Notes: generated from the sequence alone by a model not told the origin. A DNA stretch of 64,000 nt from G963422745 sp963422745 (GCA_963422745.1 OY730477.1:2604001-2668000); one strand, 5' to 3'; counted from the stretch's first letter, positions 33,103-42,322 are shown. Made by a program: numbers and translations.

Positions 33103-35763
33103 TCAGCTCTTCGCTTCGGCCCAGGTTCGGGTCACCCGGAGATCAACCTCAAGGGGCACCCGAAGCTCAAACGCGTCACGCATGCTCTTGCGCATTAGGT
33201 CCGCAGCGGTGGAGACTTCGGCGGCCGGTGCCTCAACGATGATCTCGTCGTGAACTTGCAACACGATGGTTGCTTGCAGTTCATGATCCTCAAGCGCCCT
33301 GTCGAGATGCACCAGGGCCACCTTGAATATGTCGGCGGCCAATCCCTGGATGCCTGCGTTCATCGCTTGGCGCTCACCGGCCTGACGGATCTGACGGTTG
33401 CGCGACGACAGCTCCGGTATCTGGCGGCGGCGACCAAACAGTGTCTCGGTGTAGCCACGCCGGCGGGCGAGTTCCACTGCGTCTTTCATGTACTGGCGCA
33501 CCAGAGGGAAAGCGGCGAAGTAGCTCTCCAGGATCTGTTCGGCTTCGCCGACAGCGATGTCAAGACGTTGGGAAAGGCCGTAGGACTCCATTCCATAGGC
33601 GAGTCCGTAGCTCACCATCTTTGCGGTCGACCGTTCCGCAACACCAACCTCATCCGCAGAGATGCCAAACACCTTGGCGGCAGTGGCTTTGTGGATGTCC
33701 TCCCCGGCTTCGAAAGCCTCGATTAGGCCCGGGTCCTCAGCGAGGTGAGCTATGCAGCGCAGCTCGATCTGGTCGTAATCGGCAATCAGCAGGCGGTACC
33801 CATCGGGAGCCACAAATGCGGTGCGGAACACCCTGCCTCGCTCGGAACGAATCGGGATGTTGTGAAGGTTGGGCTGGTCCGACGAAAGGCGGCCTGTGCG
33901 GGCGACTGTCTGGTTGAACGTCGCCCGTATGCGATTACCGTCACCGACCTCGGCGAGCAAGCCCTCCCCATAGGTGGATCGCAACTTCTCCACCTCGCGA
34001 TACTCGAGAAGATCATTGACGATCGGATGCGAACCACGCATCTTTTCCAGCGAGCGTGCGTCGGTGGAGTAACCAGTCTTTGTTTTCTTCGACGGGGTGA
34101 GACCGAGTTCTTTGAACAACACCTCACTAAGTTGTTTGGTGGAATTGACATTGAACTCACGGCCAGCGCTATCAACCACACGTTGTCGCAAGGTGTTGGC
34201 ATGCGCGGTGAGTTCGTCACGGATGCGACCGAGGACGGCTGGATCAACACCGATACCGCGGTGCTCCATCTTGGCCAGCACCCGCACCAACGGAAGTTCC
34301 ATGTCGTTGAGCAGCTCCAGCAAGCCCTGAGCCGCCATCGTCTCCCTCAACGGGTTGACCAATCGATCAACAGCCAGTGCCTGCCGGGCGGATTCCTCGC
34401 CGGGTTCGGGATCGGGGCTATCGAAGTCCAGCATGCCTTCTGGTGCCCCGTTGCTTGCGGGCATCACCAAGCCCGTATGACGGGTTAGGAGTTGGTCAAG
34501 TTCATAGCTGCGGTCGGCGGGGTCTAACAAGTACGCAGCAAGTCGTGTGTCCATGGCGAGATCGCCAACTTCGACATCGTGGTCCAGCAACGCTCGCATC
34601 GTCGCCTTGGAGCCGTGCATGGCTACTGACCTTTTACCACCGAGGAGGTCGCGCAGCGCAGCGGTCACGGTTTCGGAAACAAGCAGCAAGCTGCTTGGCA
34701 CAAAATGCACCTCAGCGGCGTCCGAGTCGGCCACGAATGCGAGCCCTGAAGTCACACCCGCCTCCGAGACACCCAAGGCAAGCACACCGTGACCTGCGAC
34801 AGCCGCGGCGAGTGCCGAGACAGCATCGGCGTCGGTCTGTGACGTCGTGATCTTGGTAGCCACCAGGTACGACGACGCCGAGGATGTGGATTCACCCAGC
34901 ACAGGAGCAAGTCGATCCCAGAGGCTGTGGATTTCGAGGAAGTCGAACAACTTCCGGACGGCCTCCACATCGGGCTCACCCTGAACCGGTCGTGCGAGAG
35001 CGAATTGCATGGGCACGTCGCGCACCAGTCGCATCATCTCAACGTTGTTGCGGACCGCAGCTTCGCTGGCTGTGAGGTTCTCCCTGAGCTTGGGAGTGAG
35101 TTCGTCAAGGCTTTCGTAGATCCCGTCGATACCTCCGCGTTCATTCACCAGTCTGGCTGCGGTCTTCTCCCCCACTCCGGGGACTCCGGGAAGGTTGTCG
35201 GAACCGTCGCCCCTGAGAGCCGCATACGCCACGTAGTCGCAGGGCCTCACACCGGTTCGTTCTTTGATGCCCGCCTCGTCGTAGATGACATAATCGCTGA
35301 CGCCGCGGCGGTTGTAGAGAACCTTGACGTGGGGGTCCTCCACCAGTTGGTAGCTGTCACGATCACCGGTAACGATGATCACGTCGTCACCACGGTCGCG
35401 GGCTTCGGTGGCCAAGGTGGCGATAATGTCATCAGCCTCATAGCCAGCCTTGTCGACGACGGGAATCGCCAAGGCATCGAGCAGTTCGCGCACGAGACCG
35501 AGTTGTTGACGCAAAATGTCGGGTGCCGACTGCCGTTGCGCCTTGTACGTGGGTGTCATCCGGTGCCGAAACGTGGCTTCGGGTCGGTCGAAAGCCACAC
35601 AGATTCCAGTCTGCTCGTAGTCGTTGAGCAGATTGATGAGCATTGCCGTGAATCCATAGATGGCGTTGGTCGCCTGCCCCGAGGAGGTGGCCATGTCGGT
35701 CGGCAAAGCAAAAAATGCCCGGTAGGCGAGCGAGTTGCCGTCGATGAGCATGACGGTAGCCAT
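33103..35763 (-). CDS. polA: DNA polymerase I
   Basis: An 886-residue repair and lagging-strand polymerase. The 5'-3' exonuclease (about 1-290) shows V-M-L-I-D-G-N-S-L-A-Y-R and Y-E-A-D-D-I-I-A-T. The middle domain keeps the fold (A-M-D-T-R-L-A-A-Y-L-L-D) but lacks the D-x-E of a working 3'-5' exonuclease, as in many actinobacterial enzymes. The polymerase has motif A I-A-D-Y-D-Q-I-E-L-R, motif B region K-M-V-S-Y-G-L-A-Y-G and motif C Q-V-H-D-E-I-I-V-E. ATG 35763 is preferred; GTG 35775 is an alternative, neither with a good ribosome site. Confidence 0.95.
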   Translation of the reverse strand: MATVMLIDGNSLAYRAFFALPTDMATSSGQATNAIYGFTAMLINLLNDYEQTGICVAFDRPEATFRHRMTPTYKAQRQSAPDILRQQLGLVRELLDALAIPVVDKAGYEADDIIATLATEARDRGDDVIIVTGDRDSYQLVEDPHVKVLYNRRGVSDYVIYDEAGIKERTGVRPCDYVAYAALRGDGSDNLPGVPGVGEKTAARLVNERGGIDGIYESLDELTPKLRENLTASEAAVRNNVEMMRLVRDVPMQFALARPVQGEPDVEAVRKLFDFLEIHSLWDRLAPVLGESTSSASSYLVATKITTSQTDADAVSALAAAVAGHGVLALGVSEAGVTSGLAFVADSDAAEVHFVPSSLLLVSETVTAALRDLLGGKRSVAMHGSKATMRALLDHDVEVGDLAMDTRLAAYLLDPADRSYELDQLLTRHTGLVMPASNGAPEGMLDFDSPDPEPGEESARQALAVDRLVNPLRETMAAQGLLELLNDMELPLVRVLAKMEHRGIGVDPAVLGRIRDELTAHANTLRQRVVDSAGREFNVNSTKQLSEVLFKELGLTPSKKTKTGYSTDARSLEKMRGSHPIVNDLLEYREVEKLRSTYGEGLLAEVGDGNRIRATFNQTVARTGRLSSDQPNLHNIPIRSERGRVFRTAFVAPDGYRLLIADYDQIELRCIAHLAEDPGLIEAFEAGEDIHKATAAKVFGISADEVGVAERSTAKMVSYGLAYGMESYGLSQRLDIAVGEAEQILESYFAAFPLVRQYMKDAVELARRRGYTETLFGRRRQIPELSSRNRQIRQAGERQAMNAGIQGLAADIFKVALVHLDRALEDHELQATIVLQVHDEIIVEAPAAEVSTAADLMRKSMRDAFELRVPLEVDLRVTRTWAEAKS

Positions 35764-35819
35764 CGCGGCCGACACTACCGCGCCGAGTTCACCAGACCCC
35801 GTGGTTGTTTCTTGCGTGT

Positions 35820-36443
35820 CTAAGTCCGGCAGGTATCGCCACCGATTGAGATATCCGACAGTCCCGCGATAGCAGCAGGATCGCCGCGTACAACCGCCTC
35901 GGCCACATCAACCATGCGCCTACGTGTTGCCATGGCCGAGTGCTGCAGCAACCGGTAGGAGTCGGCCTCGCTGAGGCCGTAACCGTCCATCAGCCTGCCC
36001 TTCGCACGATCGACTACCCTGCGTTCCTCGAACTTGCCTTTGAGGTCATCAAGTTTCGCGGCGAGCATCACCGCTTCGCTTCGTCGCGCCAGTGCCAACT
36101 CAAGCGTCGGAACTAGGTCAATGCGCCGGTAGGGCTTTACGAGATACGCCATTGCGCCAGCCTCGCTGGCCTCGCCGATCAGGTCACGCTGCGCGAAGGC
36201 TGTCAGCATCACCACGGCGGCTTCGGTCTTGTCCATTATCCGACGTGCGGCTGTGATGCCATCGAGGTTGGGCATCTTGATGTCGAGCAACACAATGTCG
36301 GGTTGAAGTTCGACCGCCATTTCGACGGCTCGATCACCACTGGCACAGTCACCTACGACGTCGTATCCTTCGCCTCGCAACGCCTCAATCAGGTCAAGGC
36401 GGATGATCGCCTCATCTTCGGCCACCACAACACGATGGCTCAC
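35820..36443 (-). CDS. pdtaR: ANTAR-domain response regulator, PdtaR type
   Basis: A 207-residue RNA-binding antiterminator. The receiver domain (1-120) has V-V-V-A-E-D-E, the phosphorylatable Asp54 in V-L-L-D-I-K-M-P, the T in M-L-T-A-F and K in Y-L-V-K-P-Y. The ANTAR domain (about 130-190) shows R-R-V-V-D-R-A-K-G-R-L-M and L-S-E-A-D-S-Y-R-L-L-Q. On phosphorylation, ANTAR proteins bind two-hairpin RNAs and prevent termination. The start is GTG at 36443. The first codons of the gene are repeated twice upstream, so the original overlap with the preceding gene has been separated. No partner kinase is in the window. Confidence 0.94.
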   Translation of the reverse strand: MSHRVVVAEDEAIIRLDLIEALRGEGYDVVGDCASGDRAVEMAVELQPDIVLLDIKMPNLDGITAARRIMDKTEAAVVMLTAFAQRDLIGEASEAGAMAYLVKPYRRIDLVPTLELALARRSEAVMLAAKLDDLKGKFEERRVVDRAKGRLMDGYGLSEADSYRLLQHSAMATRRRMVDVAEAVVRGDPAAIAGLSDISIGGDTCRT

Positions 36444-36656
36444 GACGCGGTTGCACCTTCTTCGGTCACCAAGACACTCACGTCGAGGCTGTCATCCTGC
36501 AACATCAGCGCCCACCTTCCTAAGCCACCACAACACGATGGCTCACGACGTGGTTGCACCTTCTTCGGTCACCAAGACATTCACGTCGAGGCTGTTATCC
36601 TGCAACATCGGCGCCCACCTTCCCAAGCCACGAGAACACAACGGCTCACGACGTGG
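36421..36656. repeat. 103-bp tandem copies of the pdtaR start region
   Basis: Units begin at 36421, 36524 and 36627 (the last partial). Each includes the GTG-A-G-C start of pdtaR: the true start at 36443, a copy at 36546 that reads eight codons to a TAG, and a copy at 36649 that reads 22 codons to a TGA. The last copy overlaps the stop of the coiled-coil gene as GTGA. Confidence 0.9.
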
Positions 36657-36936
36657 CCGTCAGCCGATCAAGCAACTCGTCCTGCTCGGATTCCAGAGAT
36701 GTGATCTTCTCAATCAGGCGGTCATTGTGTCTGCGCAGGCGTGTCGCATGGCGGGCCGTTCTGCGGTGCTGCCTTTGCGCTCCGGGTGCTTCAGAAACGA
36801 GAGCACGAAGCCGGGCGGCGTCAGCCTCGTCGTCAAGTTGAACGAGCTGTTCTCGGGTAACTGCGAGGTCGGCACGCAGCGACTTGAGTTGTTTGCCAAC
36901 ATCACGGAGCCTTCGCTCGATCAGAGGGCGGGACAT
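36646..36936 (-). CDS. small coiled-coil protein of unknown function
   Basis: A 96-residue, highly charged protein almost entirely predicted as helix: heptad patterns run through R-L-R-D-V-G-K-Q-L-K-S-L and L-I-E-K-I-T-S-L-E-S-E-Q-D-E-L-L. A short loop near A-P-G-A-Q-R-Q divides two helices, so it could fold as a hairpin. It has no cysteines, signal peptide or membrane segment. Its stop overlaps a decayed copy of the pdtaR start (GTGA), which suggests it was once directly coupled to that regulator. Function is unknown. Confidence 0.65.
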   Translation of the reverse strand: MSRPLIERRLRDVGKQLKSLRADLAVTREQLVQLDDEADAARLRALVSEAPGAQRQHRRTARHATRLRRHNDRLIEKITSLESEQDELLDRLTATS

Positions 36937-37007
36937 GGCGACAGTCTATGGCACCAAACTCAGACGACTGCAGCCCAAGCAATCATGGTGCCAAATGATC
37001 ATGCAGT

Positions 37008-37095
<88 letters not shown>

Positions 37096-37451
37096 GGGCG
37101 TTTTGCGGTAACAGCGGCCATATCGCGGTAACAGAGCTTAGTCTCTATCCGGTGTGGGCCAACCGGGCGAAGAAAATAATCGGGCTGGGTTTACTGATGG
37201 CGTTGATCGCGTTTGTACGCGACCGGTCAATACGACGTCACGTTGGCAATCTACACGACTGGCCGCGTGGACCGTGACCACGAAGAAATTACCAGACCAT
37301 TTCGTCGTCGTCCTGACCTCGTCGTCGCATCGGCCATGACTATCGACACCATTTCGGTTCAAGCAATGAAACCGAATCCAACGGGGTTCGGTCGGAACCC
37401 TGAGAACCCGTCCCGTGTTGGGTTCGCCACCTTAGGGAGGATAAGAACCCG
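37096..37451. other. gene-free interval between tRNA-Leu and fabD
   Basis: No gene is supported in these 356 bases. They hold a short repeat of GCGGTAACAG (37105 and 37123), a group of inverted repeats at 37353-37399 and the fabD ribosome site AGGGAGG near 37435. The promoter of the fatty acid synthesis operon must lie here. Confidence 0.7.
37353..37399. promoter_or_regulatory. clustered inverted repeats upstream of fabD
   Basis: TTCGGTT (37353) pairs with AACCGAA (37370-37376); ACCGAATCC (37371-37379) pairs with GGGTTCGGT (37384-37392) with one wobble; GGTTC (37385) pairs with GAACC (37395-37399). Overlapping alternative palindromes of one half-site, 50-100 bases before fabD, suggest an operator for a fatty-acid regulator or a switchable RNA leader. 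Confidence 0.5.
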
Positions 37452-38633
37452 ATGATCGTGTTCACCTATCCCGGTCAGGGATCACAAGCCCCGGGAATGG
37501 GTGCCAAATGGGCGGATCACCCGTCCTGGGAACTTGTGGAGGAGGCATCCGAGGCCGCTGATCGAGACATTGCGAATCTGTTGCTTCACACCGACACCGA
37601 CGAGTTGACGATGACCCGCAACGCCCAGCTCGCAACCTTCGTTACATCTATGGTTGTGCTTGATGCGGTGAGTCGTATCGGAGCCGAGGCAGTCGCCCAT
37701 GCCGGTCACTCGCTAGGCGAATACAGCGCGCTGACCGCCTCGGGTGCCATTGACTTCGCTGATGCGGTCGCCTTGGTTGACGAACGCGGTGATGCGATGC
37801 AAGTCGCCGCCGATGACCGAGAAGGCACCATGGCAGCGGTACTGGGGCTTGACGACGACCGGGTCGACATCGCCTGCCTCCGAACCGGCGGCGAAGTCTG
37901 GATCGCCAACTACAACGCCCCGGGTCAGGTGGTAATCGCCGGGTCTCCCGATGACCTGGACCGGGCCTGCGCCATAGCCAAGGAGATGGGTGCCAAGAGG
38001 GCTATGAGGATTCGCGTTGGCGGGGCTTTCCACACGCCGCTAATGGCACCGGCACGCGATCGGCTTCGCAAGGCCATCGACCGCACCGAGTTTCGTGCAC
38101 CGGAGCAGCCCGTCTACGCCAACATCGACGCCTGCCCTCATGATAATCCCGCCGAATGGCGCGACCTGCTGGGCGCGCAACTCACATCCCCGGTCCGCTG
38201 GCGCCAGACCCTGCGCCGTCTCGAAGCCGATGGTTTCACGACGTTCGTTGAACTCGGCCCGGGAACGGTTCTCACCGGCCTCACCAAGCGGGCGATAAAG
38301 GGCGCGAACCGTATCGCCGTTTCCACTCCCGGTGATCTCGACGGTCTCATCGAAAGCCTCTCGGGTACCAGACCCGGTGCACGAACAGCAGCCCTTGAAG
38401 GCGAGCACCTCTTCTCCACCGAACGCATGGTGGTATCACCCAGTGCCGGAGTCTTCGTCCCTGGCGAGATGTGCGTTGAGGAAGCCACGATCACAGTAGG
38501 CGCCCTCCTCGGCATGGTCGGCGCGATTGAGGTGCGCAGTTCGTTCGCCGGGAAAATCAAGGGCGTGCTCGCGCTTGAAGGGGAACGTGTGGGCTCACGC
38601 CAACCCATCGCCTGGCTGAGGATCGAAACGTGA
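37452..38633 (+). CDS. fabD: malonyl-CoA:ACP transacylase with extra C-terminal lipoyl/biotinyl-like domain
   Basis: A 393-residue protein; ordinary FabD has about 310. It loads malonyl groups on ACP. The catalytic domain has Y-P-G-Q-G-S-Q at the start, the nucleophile Ser87 in G-H-S-L-G-E-Y-S and V-G-G-A-F-H-T-P-L-M. After about residue 315 follows a beta-rich domain: V-V-S-P-S-A-G-V-F, G-A-I-E-V-R-S-S-F-A-G-K-I and G-E-R-V-G-S-R-Q-P-I-A-W. It resembles half of a biotinyl/lipoyl barrel but has no modifiable lysine loop. AGGGAGG precedes the ATG. It leads the fabD-fabH-fabG-acpP-fabF operon and its stop overlaps fabH. Confidence 0.93.
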   Translation: MIVFTYPGQGSQAPGMGAKWADHPSWELVEEASEAADRDIANLLLHTDTDELTMTRNAQLATFVTSMVVLDAVSRIGAEAVAHAGHSLGEYSALTASGAIDFADAVALVDERGDAMQVAADDREGTMAAVLGLDDDRVDIACLRTGGEVWIANYNAPGQVVIAGSPDDLDRACAIAKEMGAKRAMRIRVGGAFHTPLMAPARDRLRKAIDRTEFRAPEQPVYANIDACPHDNPAEWRDLLGAQLTSPVRWRQTLRRLEADGFTTFVELGPGTVLTGLTKRAIKGANRIAVSTPGDLDGLIESLSGTRPGARTAALEGEHLFSTERMVVSPSAGVFVPGEMCVEEATITVGALLGMVGAIEVRSSFAGKIKGVLALEGERVGSRQPIAWLRIET

Positions 38634-39550
38634 CCATACGTATAGCTGGCATCGGCACTGCGCTTCCCGACAAGGTAGTTACCAACAAGGATCTCGCCCG
38701 ATCCATTGACACCAACGACGAATGGATCCGGGAACGCTCGGGCATTGCCGAGCGTCACGTCGGGGGTCACACCGGCGAGCTCGGTGCGCAGGCGGGAGCC
38801 GCAGCCATCGAAGCAGCAGGCCTGTCACCGGACGACATTGACTTGTTGATCCTTTCGACCACCAGTCCCGATCAGATGGTTCCCGGTAGTTCAGCAGTCG
38901 TGCAACGCGACATCGGGCTGACCTGCGGGGCCTTTGATCTCAACGCCGCCTGCGCCGGTTTCGCCTACGGATACGTCAGCGCCTACGGGCTGATGTCGCT
39001 ACCCGGAGGTCCTAACAGGGTCTTGGTGGTAGGGGCCGAGGCGCTCTCGAAGATCACGGACTGGACCGATCGCGGCACTGCCATCCTGTTCGGCGACGCG
39101 GGAGCGGCTGTCGTCATGGAAAAACACGCGCAGGGTGAAATGCTGTCTTTCGATCTGGGCGCCGACGGAACGCTCCAGCCGATCCTGTACGCCGATCACG
39201 GCGACTACCTCAAGATGGAAGGGCGCGAGGTCTTCAAGCGTGCAGTTCGCGCGGTAGGCAACTCCGTTGACATTGCCTTGCGCAGAGCCGGGCTGGGTCC
39301 CAACGACGTTGATGTCGTCCTTTTGCATCAGGCCAACATTCGCATCATTGAAGCCGTTTGCCAGCGCAGCGGACTTGACTTCAACAAGACCCACAATGTG
39401 ATTGAGTACACCGGCAACACGTCCAGCGCAACGATCCCGCTGTGTTTGAAGAAAGCCGAAGACGACGGTGCCCTGGAACCCGGACGGATCGTGCTGCTTG
39501 CCGGGTTTGGTGCTGGCATGACCTGGGCCAGCGTGGTCTTGCGGTGGTGA
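38630..39550 (+). CDS. fabH: 3-oxoacyl-ACP synthase III
   Basis: A 306-residue condensing enzyme that starts fatty acid chains from acyl-CoA and malonyl-ACP. The catalytic triad is seen as Cys108 in N-A-A-C-A-G-F, His in L-L-H-Q-A-N-I-R-I and Asn in Y-T-G-N-T-S-S-A-T-I. The fold starts I-A-G-I-G-T-A-L-P and N-D-E-W-I-R-E-R-S-G-I. The GTG start overlaps the fabD stop by 4 bases. It ends in a GTGA overlap with fabG. Confidence 0.96.
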   Translation: MTIRIAGIGTALPDKVVTNKDLARSIDTNDEWIRERSGIAERHVGGHTGELGAQAGAAAIEAAGLSPDDIDLLILSTTSPDQMVPGSSAVVQRDIGLTCGAFDLNAACAGFAYGYVSAYGLMSLPGGPNRVLVVGAEALSKITDWTDRGTAILFGDAGAAVVMEKHAQGEMLSFDLGADGTLQPILYADHGDYLKMEGREVFKRAVRAVGNSVDIALRRAGLGPNDVDVVLLHQANIRIIEAVCQRSGLDFNKTHNVIEYTGNTSSATIPLCLKKAEDDGALEPGRIVLLAGFGAGMTWASVVLRW

Positions 39551-40257
39551 ACCCACGGGTGGTTCTGGTAACCGGGGGCAATCGTGGAATCGGCCTGGCT
39601 ACGGCTCGCCGGTTCGCAGCCGCCGGACACAAGGTGGCGGTGACCTCACGCTCGGGTCGTGCCGACAACACCGACGGCATCTTGGTGGTACGCGGCGATG
39701 TCAGCGACACCGACTCCATCAATGCGGCCGTTGATCAGGTAGAAGATGACCTCGGCAAGGTTGAGATACTCGTGTCCAACGCAGGCATCACCCGTGACGG
39801 CCTCACCGTCCGGATGGACGACGCCTCCTTCGCCAGCGTGATTGATGCCAACCTGACGGGCGGCTTTCGTGTCGCACGACGCTGCGCAAGGGGCATGATT
39901 CGTGGTCGCTGGGGTCGGATGATTTTCATTTCGTCGGTTGCGGGAATCAGCGGTAACGCTGGCCAGGCGAACTATTCGGCGTCGAAAGCCGGTTTGATCG
40001 GCTTGGCGCGAGCACTTGCAAAGGAGCTCGCCAGCCGCAATATCACCGTTAACGTCGTCGCACCCGGCCCGATCCAAACCGACATGTTGATGGAACTTGA
40101 CGCGCAGGTGCTCTCAACGATGACGGATTCGGTGCCGCTGCGTAGGCTCGGTCTACCCGACGAGATCGCCGCTGCGGTCACATACCTGGCCTCCGAGGAC
40201 GCCAGCTATGTGACAGGTGCTGTGTTGCCCGTAGATGGCGGCCTCTCAATGAGTTGA
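39547..40257 (+). CDS. fabG: 3-oxoacyl-ACP reductase
   Basis: A 236-residue short-chain dehydrogenase for the NADPH-dependent reduction step of fatty acid synthesis. The Rossmann motif is T-G-G-N-R-G-I-G-L-A, followed by V-S-N-A-G-I-T, the catalytic serine in F-I-S-S-V-A-G and Y-S-A-S-K-A-G. It ends with V-D-G-G-L. The start is the GTG at 39547, overlapping the fabH stop; the open frame before it lies inside fabH. No enoyl reductase gene is present in the cluster. Confidence 0.94.
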   Translation: MNPRVVLVTGGNRGIGLATARRFAAAGHKVAVTSRSGRADNTDGILVVRGDVSDTDSINAAVDQVEDDLGKVEILVSNAGITRDGLTVRMDDASFASVIDANLTGGFRVARRCARGMIRGRWGRMIFISSVAGISGNAGQANYSASKAGLIGLARALAKELASRNITVNVVAPGPIQTDMLMELDAQVLSTMTDSVPLRRLGLPDEIAAAVTYLASEDASYVTGAVLPVDGGLSMS

Positions 40258-40424
40258 CCCCGAGATAGGATCACGTGCCGCGGTGATCCGTCGTGTGCGA
40301 CCGGATTTCAACCCGGGCATTCGCACCGATCGGAGTCGGCGAGTTCTATCCAGTCCCGGACATAACAGTCCCGTACACAATGTGCAGTTTCTGCACCGAC
40401 CTTGGAGACACAGGAGATACACCA

Positions 40425-40658
40425 GTGAGTGACGACACTTTCGACCGTTTTCGCAAATGCGCCATTGACGTTTTGTCGGTTGACGAAGCTCAGATCATCC
40501 CCGAAGCAACGTTTGAGTCGCTTGATGCCGACAGCCTGGACCTAGTCGAGTTCGTGATGGCCCTCGAGGAGGAATTCAACATTAACGTTGAAGAGGAAGA
40601 ACTCGAGGGCGTCACCACCGTCGCGGCTGCCTTCGATCTGGTCACGTCCAAGCTCTGA
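40425..40658 (+). CDS. acpP: acyl carrier protein
   Basis: A 77-residue acidic four-helix carrier. The phosphopantetheine serine is in D-A-D-S-L-D-L-V-E, with F-V-M-A-L-E-E-E-F-N-I following. AGGAGA stands 9 bases before the GTG at 40425, which fixes the start; the frame is open further up without similarity. A 167-base gap separates it from fabG and may hold its own promoter, fitting the high level at which ACP is needed. Its stop overlaps the fabF start (TGATG). Confidence 0.93.
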   Translation: MSDDTFDRFRKCAIDVLSVDEAQIIPEATFESLDADSLDLVEFVMALEEEFNINVEEEELEGVTTVAAAFDLVTSKL

Positions 40659-41836
40659 TGGATCGACGACGGGTCGCCGTCACAGGACTCGGTGTCGTAG
40701 CGCACGCCGGTACGGGTCGGCACAACTTCTGGCGTGGATTGATCGCCCCCGCCCCCAACGGTCCGCGCATGATCCCGGATTGGGATCCGAGCCCTTACTT
40801 CGACAATCCCAAGGAAGCTCGCCGCAGCGACCGCTACGCCCAGTTCGCTTTGGCGGCCGCTGCCGAGGCATTGAAACAGGCTGGTGATATCACCGCCGAT
40901 CCTGCCCGACGAGGTACGTCTATCGGCACAGGCATAGGCGGGATAGGCACGCTCGAACAACAAATTGAGCTGCGACTCGATCGAGGGGTGCGCCGGGTCT
41001 CACCGTTCTTGGTTCCGATGATGATGCCCAACGCGGCACCAGCGGCTGTCTCGATGCGTTACGGACTGCAGGGCCCCTGCGAGAACACCGCAACTGCGTG
41101 TGCGGCCGGAACCCACGCCATCGGCAACGGTGCACGAATGATCGCCGATAACCGCTGCGATGTTGTTGTTGCGGGGGGAGCGGAGGCACCATTCACGCCT
41201 ACAGCCATCGCCGGTTTCTCCAACATGACCGCACTGTCCACTTCCGGGGTCAGTATGCCCTTTGACGTACGACGTGACGGTTTCGTGATGGGCGAAGGAT
41301 GCGCACTCCTGGTACTTGAGGAGTGGAATACCGCGGTCGAACGTGGAGCTTGCATCCTCGGCGAGATCCTCGGGTCGGCAAGCACTGCCGACGCCCACCA
41401 CATCACCGCGCCCGCGCCGGGAGGCAGCGGGGCGCTGAGTTGCATGCAGATGGCGATCGAGGATGCCGAGGTGACCCCCGCCGACATTACCCACATAAAC
41501 GCCCACGGCACCTCCACTGACAAAAACGATGCTGCCGAAGCCGAGGCGATCGCCAAGCTGTTCGGGATCGACAGCGGTCCGGCGGTCACCAGCACCAAGG
41601 GCGTGACAGGTCATGCGTTGGGCGCAGCCGGGGCGTTGGAGGCTGCCGCTGTGTTGCTGGCAATCGAGCACGAACTTATTCCGCCCACCTCAGGGCTGAC
41701 GTTACCGGACCCCGAACTGCCCGCGATCGATCTCGTCATGAACGAGCCACGGCCGTGGAAACCAGCCCCTTCCCTGTCGAACAGTTTCGGGTTCGGTGGT
41801 CACAACGGCACCATCGTCATCGGACCGGGATACTGA
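40658..41836 (+). CDS. fabF: 3-oxoacyl-ACP synthase II
   Basis: A 392-residue elongating condensing enzyme. The catalytic Cys is in N-T-A-T-A-C-A-A-G-T-H-A, with histidines in N-A-H-G-T-S-T-D-K-N-D and V-T-G-H-A-L-G-A-A-G, and the end F-G-F-G-G-H-N-G-T. The ATG overlaps the acpP stop by one base. It is the last gene of the operon and faces fabZ tail to tail; the 42 bases between show no clear terminator. Confidence 0.95.
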   Translation: MDRRRVAVTGLGVVAHAGTGRHNFWRGLIAPAPNGPRMIPDWDPSPYFDNPKEARRSDRYAQFALAAAAEALKQAGDITADPARRGTSIGTGIGGIGTLEQQIELRLDRGVRRVSPFLVPMMMPNAAPAAVSMRYGLQGPCENTATACAAGTHAIGNGARMIADNRCDVVVAGGAEAPFTPTAIAGFSNMTALSTSGVSMPFDVRRDGFVMGEGCALLVLEEWNTAVERGACILGEILGSASTADAHHITAPAPGGSGALSCMQMAIEDAEVTPADITHINAHGTSTDKNDAAEAEAIAKLFGIDSGPAVTSTKGVTGHALGAAGALEAAAVLLAIEHELIPPTSGLTLPDPELPAIDLVMNEPRPWKPAPSLSNSFGFGGHNGTIVIGPGY

Positions 41837-41878
41837 GCCGGGGATCAATAGCAACCAGTTCAGCAACCGCAATCTGCG

Positions 41879-42322
41879 CTAAGGCGATGGGGCCACCACG
41901 AACAGCAAGTTGAGTTCGACCGCCAGCTCGCCGTTGACATGGGCACGCCCGCGACCTTTGCCAGCGCGAGCGGAGAAACGACCGAACTCAACCTCTATGT
42001 CCAGAGTTTCTCCAGGAAATACCTGACGGCGAAAGCGAGCTTTATCGATTCCGGCGAACAGCGGAAGCGCCCCTTTGAAACGCTCGTCGCTGAGCAGTGC
42101 CACGGCTCCGAGTTGACCCACGGCCTCGCACATCAGCACACCGGGAAGGGTTGGGCGCCCCGGAAAGTGCCCGGCGAAGAAGGGCTCGTCTCCGGTGAGG
42201 TGCCAAGCGCCAGCCACTCTGAGCCCAGGTATCAACTCGGTGACTTCGTCAATGAATAGAAATGGATCGCGATGCGGGATTACATCCGTGGGATGTAGAG
42301 AGGCGATGGGAGTACCGTTCAA
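41879..42322 (-). CDS. fabZ: 3-hydroxyacyl-ACP dehydratase
   Basis: A 147-residue hot-dog-fold enzyme catalysing dehydration in fatty acid synthesis. It has I-P-H-R-D-P-F-L-F-I-D-E-V and the active site G-H-F-P-G-R-P-T-L-P-G-V-L-M-C-E-A, with His and Glu in place. It is convergent with fabF and therefore supplies the missing dehydratase to the adjacent operon from the opposite strand. It lies 9 bases downstream of the HU gene and may be co-transcribed with it. Confidence 0.93.
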   Translation of the reverse strand: MNGTPIASLHPTDVIPHRDPFLFIDEVTELIPGLRVAGAWHLTGDEPFFAGHFPGRPTLPGVLMCEAVGQLGAVALLSDERFKGALPLFAGIDKARFRRQVFPGETLDIEVEFGRFSARAGKGRGRAHVNGELAVELNLLFVVAPSP

